NCBI RefSeq assembly: GCF_013375535.1 | Contig: NZ_JABXJG010000001.1 | Coordinates: 186,001 to 250,000 of the forward strand | Length of the DNA: 64,000 nt | From: Sphingobium sp. 15-1 | GTDB taxonomy: Bacteria; Pseudomonadota; Alphaproteobacteria; Sphingomonadales; Sphingomonadaceae | Direction: 5' to 3' | Shown here: piece after piece, positions 1 to 7,917 of the stretch | Numbering within the stretch: the first letter of the stretch is position 1 | Layout: every line of letters begins with the position of its first letter | Notes under the pieces: generated by a model | Databases searched by the model: none | What the model was told of the DNA's origin: nothing | The model's input: the letters and a program-made list of their open reading frames with translations, nothing else | Position numbers and translations under genes: made by a program

Positions 1-1354
1 GATAATGGCCGATGGCGAGGCGAATCACGTCCGCCTCGATCTCGGCCAATTGGCGGACATGGCCGTCGCCTTCGAACAGAGTGATGCCGGCGGCCTCGCG
101 ATGCGGCTGCGGCACGGCGCGGAGCCGGGCCTGCGGCATGTCGCCCGACGCGCGGCTGCGGATATGGGCTGCGATCTCCGGGAAATCCTGCGCGGTCAGC
201 GCGTCGCCTTCGCACAGCACGGCCGCCCGGAACAGGGCGTTCTGAAGCTGGCGGACATTGCCCGGCCAGTCATGCTGCATCAGCAGCGCCAGCGCATCGT
301 CGGTCAGGCCCAGCCCCCGCAACCCCGGCTGGGTAGAGATGCGGGTGAGCAGATGGCGGCAGAGCGCGGGCACGTCGCCCAGCCGCTCGCGCAGCGGCGG
401 AATGGTAAGCTGGACCACATTGAGTCGGTAATAGAGGTCTTCGCGGAAGCGCCCCGCCTCGATCTCGTCATGCAGCCGCTTGTTGGTGGCGGCGATGACG
501 CGGACATCGACATGGACCGGACGGCGCGCGCCGATCGGCTGCACCTCGCCATCCTGGAGCACGCGCAGCAGCTTCACCTGCGCGTCGAGCGGCATTTCGC
601 TGACTTCATCCAGGAAGATGGTGCCCATGTCGGCGGCCGCGAACTTGCCCACCTGTCGCTCGAAGGCGCCGGTGAAGGCGCCGCGCTCATGGCCGAACAG
701 GTCCGATTCGACCAGATTGGCCGGAATCGCGCCGCAATTAACCGTCACCATCGTCTGCTTGTGGCGCGGCGAGGCGGCGTGGATGGCGCGGGCGATCACA
801 TCCTTGCCGACGCCGCTTTCGCCCTCGATCAGCACCGGCACGCGGGCGCGGGCGGCCTTGGCCGCGATGGCAAGCGCGGCGCGGAACTGCGGCGCGGCGC
901 CGACCACATCCTCGAAGGAGAGGGCGGCGGGAATCTTCTCGGTAAGCGGCCGCAGCTCGCCCTTGCCATGGTCGCCGTTCAGCGTGGCGTTGAGCGCGGC
1001 GAGTAGCCTTTCAGGGGCGATCGGCTTGGCGAGATAGTCGGTCGCGCCCGCCCGCATCGCCTCCACCGCCACGGCGACATTATTGTGCGCGGTTAGGATC
1101 ATGATCGGCAGGGCCGGACGGCGGGCGCGCAGCTCGCGGATCAGGCCAGTCGGCTCATAGCTCGGGCTCCACTGGTCGAGCAGCACGGCGTCGAGCCGCA
1201 TGCCGTCCTGCGTGCCCAGCATCGCGATCGCGGTATCGCCGTCATTGGCGAAGATGGTGCGCCATCCCGCGCGGGCCGCCAGAGCGGAGACCAGCCTGCG
1301 CTGCGCGGGCTCGTCATCGATCAACATCAGCATCGGAACGCCGTCGCGCGCCAT
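1..1354 (-). CDS. Sigma-54-dependent response regulator, NtrC type (3' end cut by window edge)
   Basis: Translating the minus strand from the ATG at 1354 gives an open frame that runs to the left edge without a stop. Residues 1 to about 120 form a receiver domain with an acidic DDE pair near the start, an LLD phospho-acceptor strand, a TAH segment and an AKP lysine. This is followed by an AAA+ domain with a Walker A GESGVGKD and the sigma-54 contact motif GAFTGA. The visible end is the start of the linker to an expected Fis-type DNA-binding helix, which is outside the window. It should activate sigma-54 promoters after phosphorylation. No sensor kinase gene is in view, so the signal is unknown. 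Confidence 0.93.
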   Translation of the reverse strand, partial: MARDGVPMLMLIDDEPAQRRLVSALAARAGWRTIFANDGDTAIAMLGTQDGMRLDAVLLDQWSPSYEPTGLIRELRARRPALPIMILTAHNNVAVAVEAMRAGATDYLAKPIAPERLLAALNATLNGDHGKGELRPLTEKIPAALSFEDVVGAAPQFRAALAIAAKAARARVPVLIEGESGVGKDVIARAIHAASPRHKQTMVTVNCGAIPANLVESDLFGHERGAFTGAFERQVGKFAAADMGTIFLDEVSEMPLDAQVKLLRVLQDGEVQPIGARRPVHVDVRVIAATNKRLHDEIEAGRFREDLYYRLNVVQLTIPPLRERLGDVPALCRHLLTRISTQPGLRGLGLTDDALALLMQHDWPGNVRQLQNALFRAAVLCEGDALTAQDFPEIAAHIRSRASGDMPQARLRAVPQPHREAAGITLFEGDGHVRQLAEIEADVIRLAIGHY

Positions 1355-1565
1355 CTTACCCCTCATATGCGAACTGACGCCCGAAGGTAGAGGGGAGGGG
1401 TAAAGACCGGCTTAACCGAAAAGATTTTCTTGTCCGCTCCGGCTTGAGAGGGGGAAGGCTTGACGATAAGAGGATGCCGGCGAACGGATTGGAGCATTTT
1501 CCACCTGACCCTTGGGGGTCAGTGGCTCGGGCAAATGCGGCACCGCAAACAGAGAGGGACAGTGC

Positions 1566-1691
1566 ATGGCTTCGGAAGGAAATATGAAGAGCGCAACCCA
1601 GACTTATGAAGGGTTCATATCGCTCGTCAAATGGGGAACGATCGCCTGCGCCTTGGTCGCCGCCCTGGTTGTGGTGCTGATCGCCAGCTAA
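1566..1691 (+). CDS. Small aa3-type cytochrome c oxidase subunit IV (COX4_pro_2 family)
   Basis: A 41-residue frame: a short polar N-terminus with TYEGFISLVKWG, then one hydrophobic helix (roughly residues 24-40). This is the pattern of the bacterial aa3 oxidase subunit IV family, a single-span accessory subunit of the haem-copper oxidase. A second in-frame ATG at 1584, preceded by GGAAGGA, could be the true start and would give 35 residues. In many alphaproteobacteria this small gene precedes the pnt transhydrogenase genes, and here transhydrogenase-like membrane genes do follow at 1987. Identification rests on motif and length; the frame is short but in a convincing context. Confidence 0.75.
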   Translation: MASEGNMKSATQTYEGFISLVKWGTIACALVAALVVVLIAS

Positions 1692-1794
1692 AGCGGGCGA
1701 TGGCGGGGCAACTGCCGTGCAAATCGCGATCACAGGTCTCACTGACGGTGAGCGCAGCTCTGCCTGACGGATAGAGCAGGGGCCCATAGCCCTT

Positions 1795-1885
1795 CGTCAT
1801 GCTGAACTTGTTTCAGCATCCATCCCGCCTTCGGAGACTGCCGACTGCGGGGAAAAATGGATGCTGAAACAAGTTCAGCATGACG
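1795..1885. repeat. Palindromic repeat with perfect 29-bp inverted arms
   Basis: Positions 1795-1823 and 1857-1885 are exact reverse complements separated by 33 bases. Each arm is itself nearly palindromic around GCTGAACTTGTTTCAGC. It looks like a paired (back-to-back) REP-type element of the sort dispersed through sphingomonad genomes. It lies in the 295-base gap between the oxidase subunit gene and the transhydrogenase-like genes, where a pntAA gene would normally be. It may also act as a bidirectional transcription block. Confidence 0.9.
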
Positions 1886-1986
1886 GGCTTTCGAGGGCGC
1901 AGCTTTGAAGAAAAGAAGAAGCGATAGGTCCCGGTCTGATTGAGCGGACTTGACCATCGGTGACTTCCTGCAATGAGGAGGAACAG

Positions 1987-2256
1987 ATGACCCTGTTCCT
2001 CCTCATATGCTTTCTGGCGGCCTGCGCTTTGGGGACGGTCGTCGGATGGCGGGCGCGGCCGGATGACGGCTGGGCGCTGGTCTCCATCCTTCAGATGCTG
2101 CCATCCGCCATTCTCATCGGCGCGCTGATCGTCTCGGCGGAGGTGGGCAGCAGCGCGGCGCGGACCTTGGGGCTGCTCGCCATAGTGGCGGGCAGCGCCG
2201 CGCTTTGCGGCGGTTTCATCGCGGCGCGCCGGCTCGATACGCCGCCAAAGCCGTGA
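1987..2256 (+). CDS. Transhydrogenase alpha-2 (PntAB)-like membrane protein
   Basis: 89 residues with three hydrophobic segments. The start at 1987 is fixed by GAGGAGGAACAG just upstream. It aligns by eye along its length with the C-terminal membrane part of PntA: a helix, a turn, an LVSILQMLPSAILIGAL segment matching the PntA LMSVTNAISGIIVVGAL region, and an ending GGFIAARRL matching GGFTVTQRML. The usual TNAIS signature is lost. It overlaps the next gene at TGATG, implying translational coupling. The soluble NAD-binding domain gene (pntAA) is absent here. Function is unknown; it is probably a partner of the next protein rather than part of a working transhydrogenase. Confidence 0.7.
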   Translation: MTLFLLICFLAACALGTVVGWRARPDDGWALVSILQMLPSAILIGALIVSAEVGSSAARTLGLLAIVAGSAALCGGFIAARRLDTPPKP

Positions 2257-3059
2257 TGGAGGATTTGAATCCGACGATCCTGACCGGCTGGTCGCTGGCG
2301 GCATTGCTGTTCGCGGCGGCTCTGTTGGCACCGCTTGGGCGTGGGTTGCGGAAGGGCGTACATCTGGCGATGACCGCGATGATGGTGGCTGGAGCGGTGA
2401 CGCTCTACAGCCATGATGTCATGGCCCTGCCGCAAATCTGCGCGGCGCTGATCACCGGAGGCGCGGTGGGGCTGGCGCTGGGGCGGGGCATGCCGCGATC
2501 CGCCCTTCCGGCGCTGTTGGGCGGACTGGTCGGGCTGGCCGGTCTGGCGGCCGTTTTCATCGGCGCGGCGGCGTGGCGCGATCCCCACGCTTTCGGCCTG
2601 CTCGACGATGCGACGGACCGGCTGCGTGCCGACGGCGCCGCGGCGATCGGCGCCGCCGTTGCTTGGGGAGCGATGGCTTGCGCGGGGGCGATGACGATCC
2701 TGTGGGGCAGGTCAGGCGGACACCCTGTTGCCGCGGGCGCCATGCTGCTGGCGACGGGGGGACTCATCGGGGTCTTCGCGGCGACTCCGGACATGGGCTG
2801 GCTGCTGGCCTGCGCTGGAGTCGCGCTGCTTGCGGGACGGGGGCTGGCGAAATGGTCGATCACCGCCGGGACAGGCCCCGGCTTGGCGTTGGTCGGCGGT
2901 TTTGCCGGTTGGGCCGTCGCCGCGTCCGCTTTCCTGATGGAAAATATGCCGATGGCCGTCGCGGGTGGGCTGGCGGGGGCGGCGGGCAGCCTGTTCGGCG
3001 CGCGCCTTTGCGGTGGGGCGGGCAGGAAGGGGCTTGCCGATGGGGAACGCCGTCCCTAA
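2256..3059 (+). CDS. PntB-like membrane domain without the NADP-binding domain
   Basis: 267 residues, almost entirely hydrophobic helices (about eight or nine). Segments GLAAVFIG (96-103) and AGWAVAASAFLMENMPMAVAGGLAGAAGS (217-245, similar in spacing to the PntB SGWAAAAAGF...GALVGSSG region) show it descends from the transhydrogenase beta subunit. PntB is about 460 residues; this protein stops where the NADP(H)-binding domain should begin. Compared with E. coli PntB recalled from memory, the proton-channel residues His91, Ser139 and Asn222 correspond to Val92, Ala145 and Gly214 here. It is therefore unlikely to be a proton-translocating transhydrogenase. Its present function is unknown. An upstream in-frame start at 2205 would overlap the previous gene and is not preferred. 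Confidence 0.7.
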   Translation: MEDLNPTILTGWSLAALLFAAALLAPLGRGLRKGVHLAMTAMMVAGAVTLYSHDVMALPQICAALITGGAVGLALGRGMPRSALPALLGGLVGLAGLAAVFIGAAAWRDPHAFGLLDDATDRLRADGAAAIGAAVAWGAMACAGAMTILWGRSGGHPVAAGAMLLATGGLIGVFAATPDMGWLLACAGVALLAGRGLAKWSITAGTGPGLALVGGFAGWAVAASAFLMENMPMAVAGGLAGAAGSLFGARLCGGAGRKGLADGERRP

Positions 3060-3119
3060 CGCTTTGACGGGAGAGACGGGCCTCTTTGGCCCTGTCGGCG
3101 CATTGGGGTAGGCGGATTC

Positions 3120-3812
3120 ATGAAGAAGCTCGGTCTGATAGGCGGTCTTAGCTGGACGTCGACGGCGCGCTATTATCAGATCATCAACCAGGCCGTGTAT
3201 CGCGCCCGGGGCGGCCAGCACAGCGCGCCGCTGCTGATCGAGAGCCTGGATTTCGCGGACATAGGCCGCTCCACCACCGAGGAGGAATGGGCCCATGCGG
3301 CGGACGTGCTGACCGCTTCGGCGCGGCGGCTGGAGCAGGGCGGCGCGGCGGCGCTGCTGATCTGCGCCAACTCCATGCACCGCGTTTACGGCGAGGTGCA
3401 GGCGGGCGTCGACATTCCGATCATCAACATTGCCGAGGCGGTCGGGCGCAAGATGCAGGCGGACGGCATCGAAAAGGCGGCGCTGATCGGTACGCGCAAT
3501 GTGATGACCGAGAAATTCTACCGCCAACGGCTGGTGGCGCACGGCATTTCCCTGCTGCCGCCCGATATGGAACTGGCCGAGCGGATCGACCGGATCGTCT
3601 ATGACGAACTGACCATCGGCAAGGTCAGCCGCGAATCCGAACGCTATATGAAGTCCGAACTGACCGACATCGCCAAGGAGCATGTGCAGGCGGCGATCCT
3701 AGCCTGCACGGAACTGGAGATGATCGTCGACGTCAAGGCGAACGTGCTGCCGATCTATGACGGGACGAGCATCCATGCCCGCGCCGGGGTGGATGTGATT
3801 TTGGGGGAATAG
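3120..3812 (+). CDS. Aspartate/glutamate racemase family protein
   Basis: 230 residues beginning KKLGLIGGLSW, the usual N-terminus of the cofactor-independent Asp/Glu racemases. The two catalytic cysteines are in place: ICANSMHR (near residue 82) and ACTELEMIV (near 195). Such enzymes interconvert L and D forms of aspartate, glutamate or related amino acids in the cytoplasm by a two-base mechanism. The first motif reads CANSMH instead of the more common CNTMH, so substrate is uncertain. It stands alone between the transhydrogenase-like pair and a palindromic repeat that may end its transcript. Confidence 0.88.
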   Translation: MKKLGLIGGLSWTSTARYYQIINQAVYRARGGQHSAPLLIESLDFADIGRSTTEEEWAHAADVLTASARRLEQGGAAALLICANSMHRVYGEVQAGVDIPIINIAEAVGRKMQADGIEKAALIGTRNVMTEKFYRQRLVAHGISLLPPDMELAERIDRIVYDELTIGKVSRESERYMKSELTDIAKEHVQAAILACTELEMIVDVKANVLPIYDGTSIHARAGVDVILGE

Positions 3813-3840
3813 CGGCAGGTTTTGGCTAGGAGCTGCCGTT

Positions 3841-3943
3841 AAGCGATACGTGCTCCTGCGCAGGCAGGAGCCCAGTTCCGCCCTGAGTGGATTGTCGGAC
3901 CGTCTGAACTAGGCTCCTGCCTGCGCAGGAGCACGTATCGCTT
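3841..3943. repeat. Palindromic repeat with perfect 32-bp inverted arms (CTCCTGCC family)
   Basis: Positions 3841-3872 and 3912-3943 are exact reverse complements. Each arm contains the smaller hairpin GCTCCTGCGCAGGCAGGAGC. The right part (CGTCTGAACTAGGCTCCTGCC onward) reappears in altered form at 29880, and the sequence just after it (TTCAAGGAAAGCAG...GGTCTGCTCC) has a close copy after the repeat at 54527. The 175 bases between the convergent racemase and DUF2147 genes hold only this element. Confidence 0.9.
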
Positions 3944-3987
3944 CAAGGAAAGCAGGCGGTCTGCTCCAACCCGCGTCGAACATCATC

Positions 3988-4419
3988 TCAACGCACCGGC
4001 GTCCAGATCTGGGTCTTGCAGAAGAACATGATGCAGCCCTGCACCTTCAGCGTGCCGTCGCCATTGCGGCTGACCTTGCTGTTATAGGTCTTGCCGCTTT
4101 CCGGATCATAGATCGACCCTTTCCAGAGATCGCCCGCATCCGCAAAACCGGTAAGCAGCGCCAGCCCGGCCAGGGGCTTGCTGCGCAACGCCGCATCGGG
4201 GTTCTTGATGTCGGTCTGGGGACGGCCGGGGGTGGGTTTCACGATCTTCTCGATCCGTCCGCAGAGCGTCTTGCCGCACGGGGCGATCTGGACGATGGCC
4301 TTGCCCTCGACCGTGGCCCAGCGGCCGGTGATGGGTTGGGCGGCCTGAGCGGGCAGAGCCGCGGCCAGGGGCAGAATGAACAGCGCGGCGCGGGCGGCGA
4401 TGCGGGTGATGGCGACCAT
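3988..4419 (-). CDS. DUF2147 domain exported protein
   Basis: 143 residues with a clear Sec signal peptide (hydrophobic run 9-24, ending AQAAQ). The mature part has the DUF2147 pattern: GRWATVEGKAIVQIAPCG, LCGRIEKI, a DAALRSKPLAG segment and a terminal GDGTLKVQGC...KTQIWTPV. The family is periplasmic and of unknown role, often found in proteobacteria. Four cysteines in the mature chain could make two disulfides. It is transcribed toward the palindromic repeat at 3841 and is separated from the tad operon by 134 bases, so it may be read through from tadC. Confidence 0.85.
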   Translation of the reverse strand: MVAITRIAARAALFILPLAAALPAQAAQPITGRWATVEGKAIVQIAPCGKTLCGRIEKIVKPTPGRPQTDIKNPDAALRSKPLAGLALLTGFADAGDLWKGSIYDPESGKTYNSKVSRNGDGTLKVQGCIMFFCKTQIWTPVR

Positions 4420-4553
4420 GAACCTCTCCGGATTTGCGTCTTTGCGGCAAGGGATAAGGCAGGACCATCCACTTCGCCAAGGCGGAAAATCAACGGCTTT
4501 CCGTGGATTACGAAGGGACGCTACGGCAGCGTCCCTTCGCCCCTCTCAACTTT

Positions 4554-5546
4554 TTAGAAGGCCTTGCTGATCGAACAGGCTGCCGGGCCCAGAATGACGA
4601 CGAACAGCGTCGGCAGGATGAAGAGAATCAGCGGCACGGTCATGATCGCGGGCAGGCGCGCGGCCTTTTCCTCGGCGCGCATCATGCGTTCGTGGCGGAA
4701 CTCGGCGGAGAGCACCCGAAGTGCGGACGCCAGCGGCGTGCCGTATTTTTCCGTCTGGATCATGGTCGTCACCACGCCCTTGACCGCGTCCAGCTTGACG
4801 CGGGTGGCGAGATTCTCGAACGCCATGCGCCGTTCGGTCAGGAAGCTGAGTTCGATCGCCGTCAGGTGGAATTCGTCGCCCAGTTCCGGATAGGCCTTGC
4901 CCAGTTCGCGGGCGACGCGGCTGAAGGCGGCGTCGACGGTCAGGCCCGCCTCGGCGCAGATCACCAGCAGGTCGAGCGCGTCGGGCAGCCCCTTGCGGAT
5001 CGCGGCGGAGCGCTTGGCGATCTTGTTGTCGATGAAGATGTCGGGCGCCTTGTAGGACAGCAGCAGCGCGCCGGCAAAGGCCATGAAGCGCTTCGCCCCG
5101 CCCCATTCGGGGAAGATGCCGACGGCATAGAGCAGCAGCGCCGCCAGGCCGCCGATCACGATCGGCAGGATCATCCGGCCGAAGATCACCGCGACGGCCC
5201 AGTCCTTCGACCGGATGCCGGCCTGCGCCAGCTTGATCTGCGCGTCCTTGAGCTGGTCGTCCTGCAACACCTTCAGGCTGGACAGCAGCGACCGCATCTG
5301 GTCGGTCGCCTGATTCTTCTTCACCAGCTTGGCGCGGCGGCGACCAGTCGAGGCGGTGATGCCCGCCTTCAACTGCTCGCGGCGTTCATTCAGCGCCTTG
5401 ACGCGCTTCGCCATCGGATCGCGCACGGTCATCACCGTGTAGAGCGCGAACAGCATCGCCATGGTCGCCAGCGCCGCCAGCAGCGTGCCGAAATCAGTGG
5501 CGGTCAGTCCGAAGAGGGTGCCGGCGGGGACGGGTGTGCTTTCCAT
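4554..5546 (-). CDS. tadC: Flp pilus inner-membrane platform protein TadC
   Basis: 330 residues with the type II secretion F domain in the C-terminal half: GLPDALDLLVICAEAGLTVDAAF (about 195-217) is the hallmark. There is one N-terminal hydrophobic helix, two central ones and one at the C-terminus. TadC and TadB form the inner-membrane platform on which the Flp pilus is assembled. It follows tadB by 13 bases and is the last gene of the minus-strand cpa/tad operon. No tadD or tadG follows; the 134 bases to the DUF2147 gene contain no recognisable gene. Confidence 0.95.
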   Translation of the reverse strand: MESTPVPAGTLFGLTATDFGTLLAALATMAMLFALYTVMTVRDPMAKRVKALNERREQLKAGITASTGRRRAKLVKKNQATDQMRSLLSSLKVLQDDQLKDAQIKLAQAGIRSKDWAVAVIFGRMILPIVIGGLAALLLYAVGIFPEWGGAKRFMAFAGALLLSYKAPDIFIDNKIAKRSAAIRKGLPDALDLLVICAEAGLTVDAAFSRVARELGKAYPELGDEFHLTAIELSFLTERRMAFENLATRVKLDAVKGVVTTMIQTEKYGTPLASALRVLSAEFRHERMMRAEEKAARLPAIMTVPLILFILPTLFVVILGPAACSISKAF

Positions 5547-5559
5547 CTTGTCGGCTTCC

Positions 5560-6558
5560 TTAGATCTCGAAGTTGATCATCTGCGCCATGATGAAGGCGC
5601 CGATGCTCATCCAGCACATGCCGCCGATGCCGATGACCTGCATGGTCGAAAGGCCGAAAATCCCCGCCGGATCGGGCGTGAAGAAGGGCGACATATAATT
5701 ATAGTTGATGTAGCAGATCAGGCCGAAGACCAGGAACGGCAGCACGCCGATGATATAGGCGGACGCCTTGGATTCGGAGGACATGGCCCGGATCTTGAGC
5801 TTCATCTGCGAACGCTGGCGCAGCACGGTGGCCAGGTTCGACAGGGTTTCGGCCAGGTTGCCGCCGGTCTCCCGTTGGATCGCCAGGCTGATGACGAAGA
5901 ACTGGAATTCCGGCGTGCCCAGCCGGTCGGCGGTTTCCTGCAGCGCCTGGTCCATGGTTTTGCCGATCTTGATACGCTCGGTGATCATCTTGAACTCTTC
6001 GCCCACCGGGCCGGGAACTTCAGTCGACACGACGTTCAGGGTTTCCGCGATGGGAAGGCCGGAGCGCAGGCCGCGGGTCAGCAGTTCCAGCGCGTCCGGG
6101 AATTTGGCGTTGAACTTCTGCACCCGGCCCTTGATCAGCCGGCTGACCCACATATGCGGCAGGCCCAGCCCGGCGGCGAGGCCGAGCATCAGCGCGAATA
6201 GCGGTGGGAAGCCGCGCAGCATCAGCAGGGCGCACAGCACCAGGAATATGACCGCGCAAGAGGTCATATATTGGCTGACCGTCCATTTCTTGCCGGTCAT
6301 GCGGATGCGCTTGGCCAGATTTTCCGGATTGGGCACCAGCGACACCAGCATCGTCGATTCCGCACCGACGGGGCGGTTGGAAATCGCCTTGCGCATGCGC
6401 GCTTCCAATATGGCGTCGGTGGAATCGCTGTGCCGGCCGCGGATCAGATCCATGCGGCGCTTGCGCGCCTTGTCGGGCGAGGGACCGGCAAAGGCCATGG
6501 CGACCAGGCCCAGCAAGCTGGCGAGCAGCACCGCGATCAGGATGAAATTGCCGTTCAT
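5560..6558 (-). CDS. tadB: Flp pilus inner-membrane platform protein TadB
   Basis: 332 residues from the ATG at 6558 (an in-frame ATG at 6576 adds six residues). An N-terminal hydrophobic helix is followed by a basic stretch, two central membrane helices, and the T2SSF domain with FPDALELLTRGLRSGLPIAETL (about 135-157) and a final pair of helices. It is the partner of TadC in the Tad platform. Usually the CpaF/TadA ATPase gene lies directly upstream; here only 71 bases separate it from cpaE. Confidence 0.95.
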   Translation of the reverse strand: MNGNFILIAVLLASLLGLVAMAFAGPSPDKARKRRMDLIRGRHSDSTDAILEARMRKAISNRPVGAESTMLVSLVPNPENLAKRIRMTGKKWTVSQYMTSCAVIFLVLCALLMLRGFPPLFALMLGLAAGLGLPHMWVSRLIKGRVQKFNAKFPDALELLTRGLRSGLPIAETLNVVSTEVPGPVGEEFKMITERIKIGKTMDQALQETADRLGTPEFQFFVISLAIQRETGGNLAETLSNLATVLRQRSQMKLKIRAMSSESKASAYIIGVLPFLVFGLICYINYNYMSPFFTPDPAGIFGLSTMQVIGIGGMCWMSIGAFIMAQMINFEI

Positions 6559-6629
6559 GTGCCTGCCCGTTTCCAATCCGGTTCCGTCAAACGAGTCGCG
6601 CCGCGTTCAAGCGGCATGACCTGTCCCGT

Positions 6630-7916
6630 TCAGGCCGAAGCCTTGGCCTTGCGGCGAGAGGGGATCATGCTCTTGAGATCGGTGATCTTGCCGAGCAGGG
6701 AATCGCCCTTCTTGGCCGGGGACGAGCCGCTTTCCGCCTCCTCGCCTTCCTCCGCCGCGCCTAGCACGCTGTCGAGCAGCATGGTGCAGGCCGCGCCGAC
6801 CTTGCTGCCCTTGGCCGTTTCCGCCAGCGTCTTGCCCAGCTTCGCCGCTTGCGACGCGACCTTGATGTCGAAGGGGATGAGGATGTCGACCTTGCGCTCG
6901 ATCGATTGTTCGAAATCCTTGCGGCTGATTTCCGGCGAGCCCGGATGGACGCGGTTGGCGACCACCAGCACCCGCGATTGCGGCGCGTTGGTCTTCAGCC
7001 AGGAGAGGATACGGATCGAATCGCGGGCCGCCGCCAAAGTCAGCTCCGTCACCACCACGGCGACGTTCACGTCGCTCATCAGGTGCGGATGCTGGATCAG
7101 CATGGCGCGCGGCAGGTCGATGACGCTGCATTCGAAGGCCGCGTGGAATTCCTCCAGCAACTGGTAGAAGGCGCCGCCGTCGGTCAGCATCGGCTGGCTG
7201 ATCGGCGCTTCGGCCGACAGGATCGCCAGATTGTCGCTGGCGCGGACCATGGCGCGCTCGATGAACAGCCCGTCGATGCGGCTGGGATTTTCGATCGCGT
7301 CGGTCAGGCCCCGGCCCGGCTCCAGGTCCATCGCCAGCGCATTGGTGCCGAAATGGACGTCGAGGTCGAGCAAGGCGGTCGACCGCTTCTTCTTGTCGCT
7401 GAGCAGCCAGGCGAGCGAGGTGGCGATGCTGGACGCGCCCACGCCGCCGCGGGTGCCGATGACCGCCGTGGTCATGTGCGGACGTTCCGGCCCTGCGTCG
7501 CGCGGGGCGAAGAACACGGCCTGCGCCTGCGCCAGCGCGTCACGCAACTGGTCGGCGCCGAAGGGCTTCAGCAGATAATCCTGGATGCCGCTGGCCAGCA
7601 GGTCGCGATAGAGGCGCACGTCATTGACCTGACCCGCCGCGATCACGACCGTGCCGGGTTCGCAGACTTCCGCGAGGCTGTTGATGTCGTTCAGCGGGTC
7701 GCCGCTTTCCGACATGTCGATGAACAGGATCTGTGGCGAGGCGGTGATCGACAGGCTCTGCACCGCGTTGCGCATGCCGCCCTTGTTCACCTTTTCCGGT
7801 GCCCAGCCCATTTCCGCGGCGACCACGCGCAGCAGGTCGAAGCTGTGATCGTCGCAGACGAAGGCGTGGAAGGGATCACGCTGACCGGAGGCGCCGGGTT
7901 TCCAGGGTGCATTCAT
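6630..7916 (-). CDS. cpaE: Pilus assembly protein CpaE/TadZ, ParA-like localisation ATPase
   Basis: 428 residues. Residues 15-130 form a degenerate receiver-like domain (ILFIDMS, a final DYLLKPF). From 148 on comes a MinD/ParA-type ATPase with a deviant Walker motif TRGGVGASS (155-163), typical of CpaE in lacking the usual lysine after GGVG. TadZ/CpaE places the Tad machinery at the cell pole. The C-terminal tail from about 390 is low-complexity and charged. It starts one base after the cpaD stop, indicating a single transcript. Confidence 0.93.
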   Translation of the reverse strand: MNAPWKPGASGQRDPFHAFVCDDHSFDLLRVVAAEMGWAPEKVNKGGMRNAVQSLSITASPQILFIDMSESGDPLNDINSLAEVCEPGTVVIAAGQVNDVRLYRDLLASGIQDYLLKPFGADQLRDALAQAQAVFFAPRDAGPERPHMTTAVIGTRGGVGASSIATSLAWLLSDKKKRSTALLDLDVHFGTNALAMDLEPGRGLTDAIENPSRIDGLFIERAMVRASDNLAILSAEAPISQPMLTDGGAFYQLLEEFHAAFECSVIDLPRAMLIQHPHLMSDVNVAVVVTELTLAAARDSIRILSWLKTNAPQSRVLVVANRVHPGSPEISRKDFEQSIERKVDILIPFDIKVASQAAKLGKTLAETAKGSKVGAACTMLLDSVLGAAEEGEEAESGSSPAKKGDSLLGKITDLKSMIPSRRKAKASA

Positions 7917-7917
7917 G

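Noticed and set aside
5..1006. Long plus-strand open frame opposite the response regulator
   Set aside because: The minus strand encodes a continuous, motif-complete sigma-54 regulator; the plus frame is its GC-rich shadow.
1520..1540. Possible sigma-54 promoter (TGGCTCGGGCAAATGC) before the oxidase subunit gene
   Set aside because: The GG and GC elements are one base too far apart and the -24 box is degenerate, so it does not meet the consensus.
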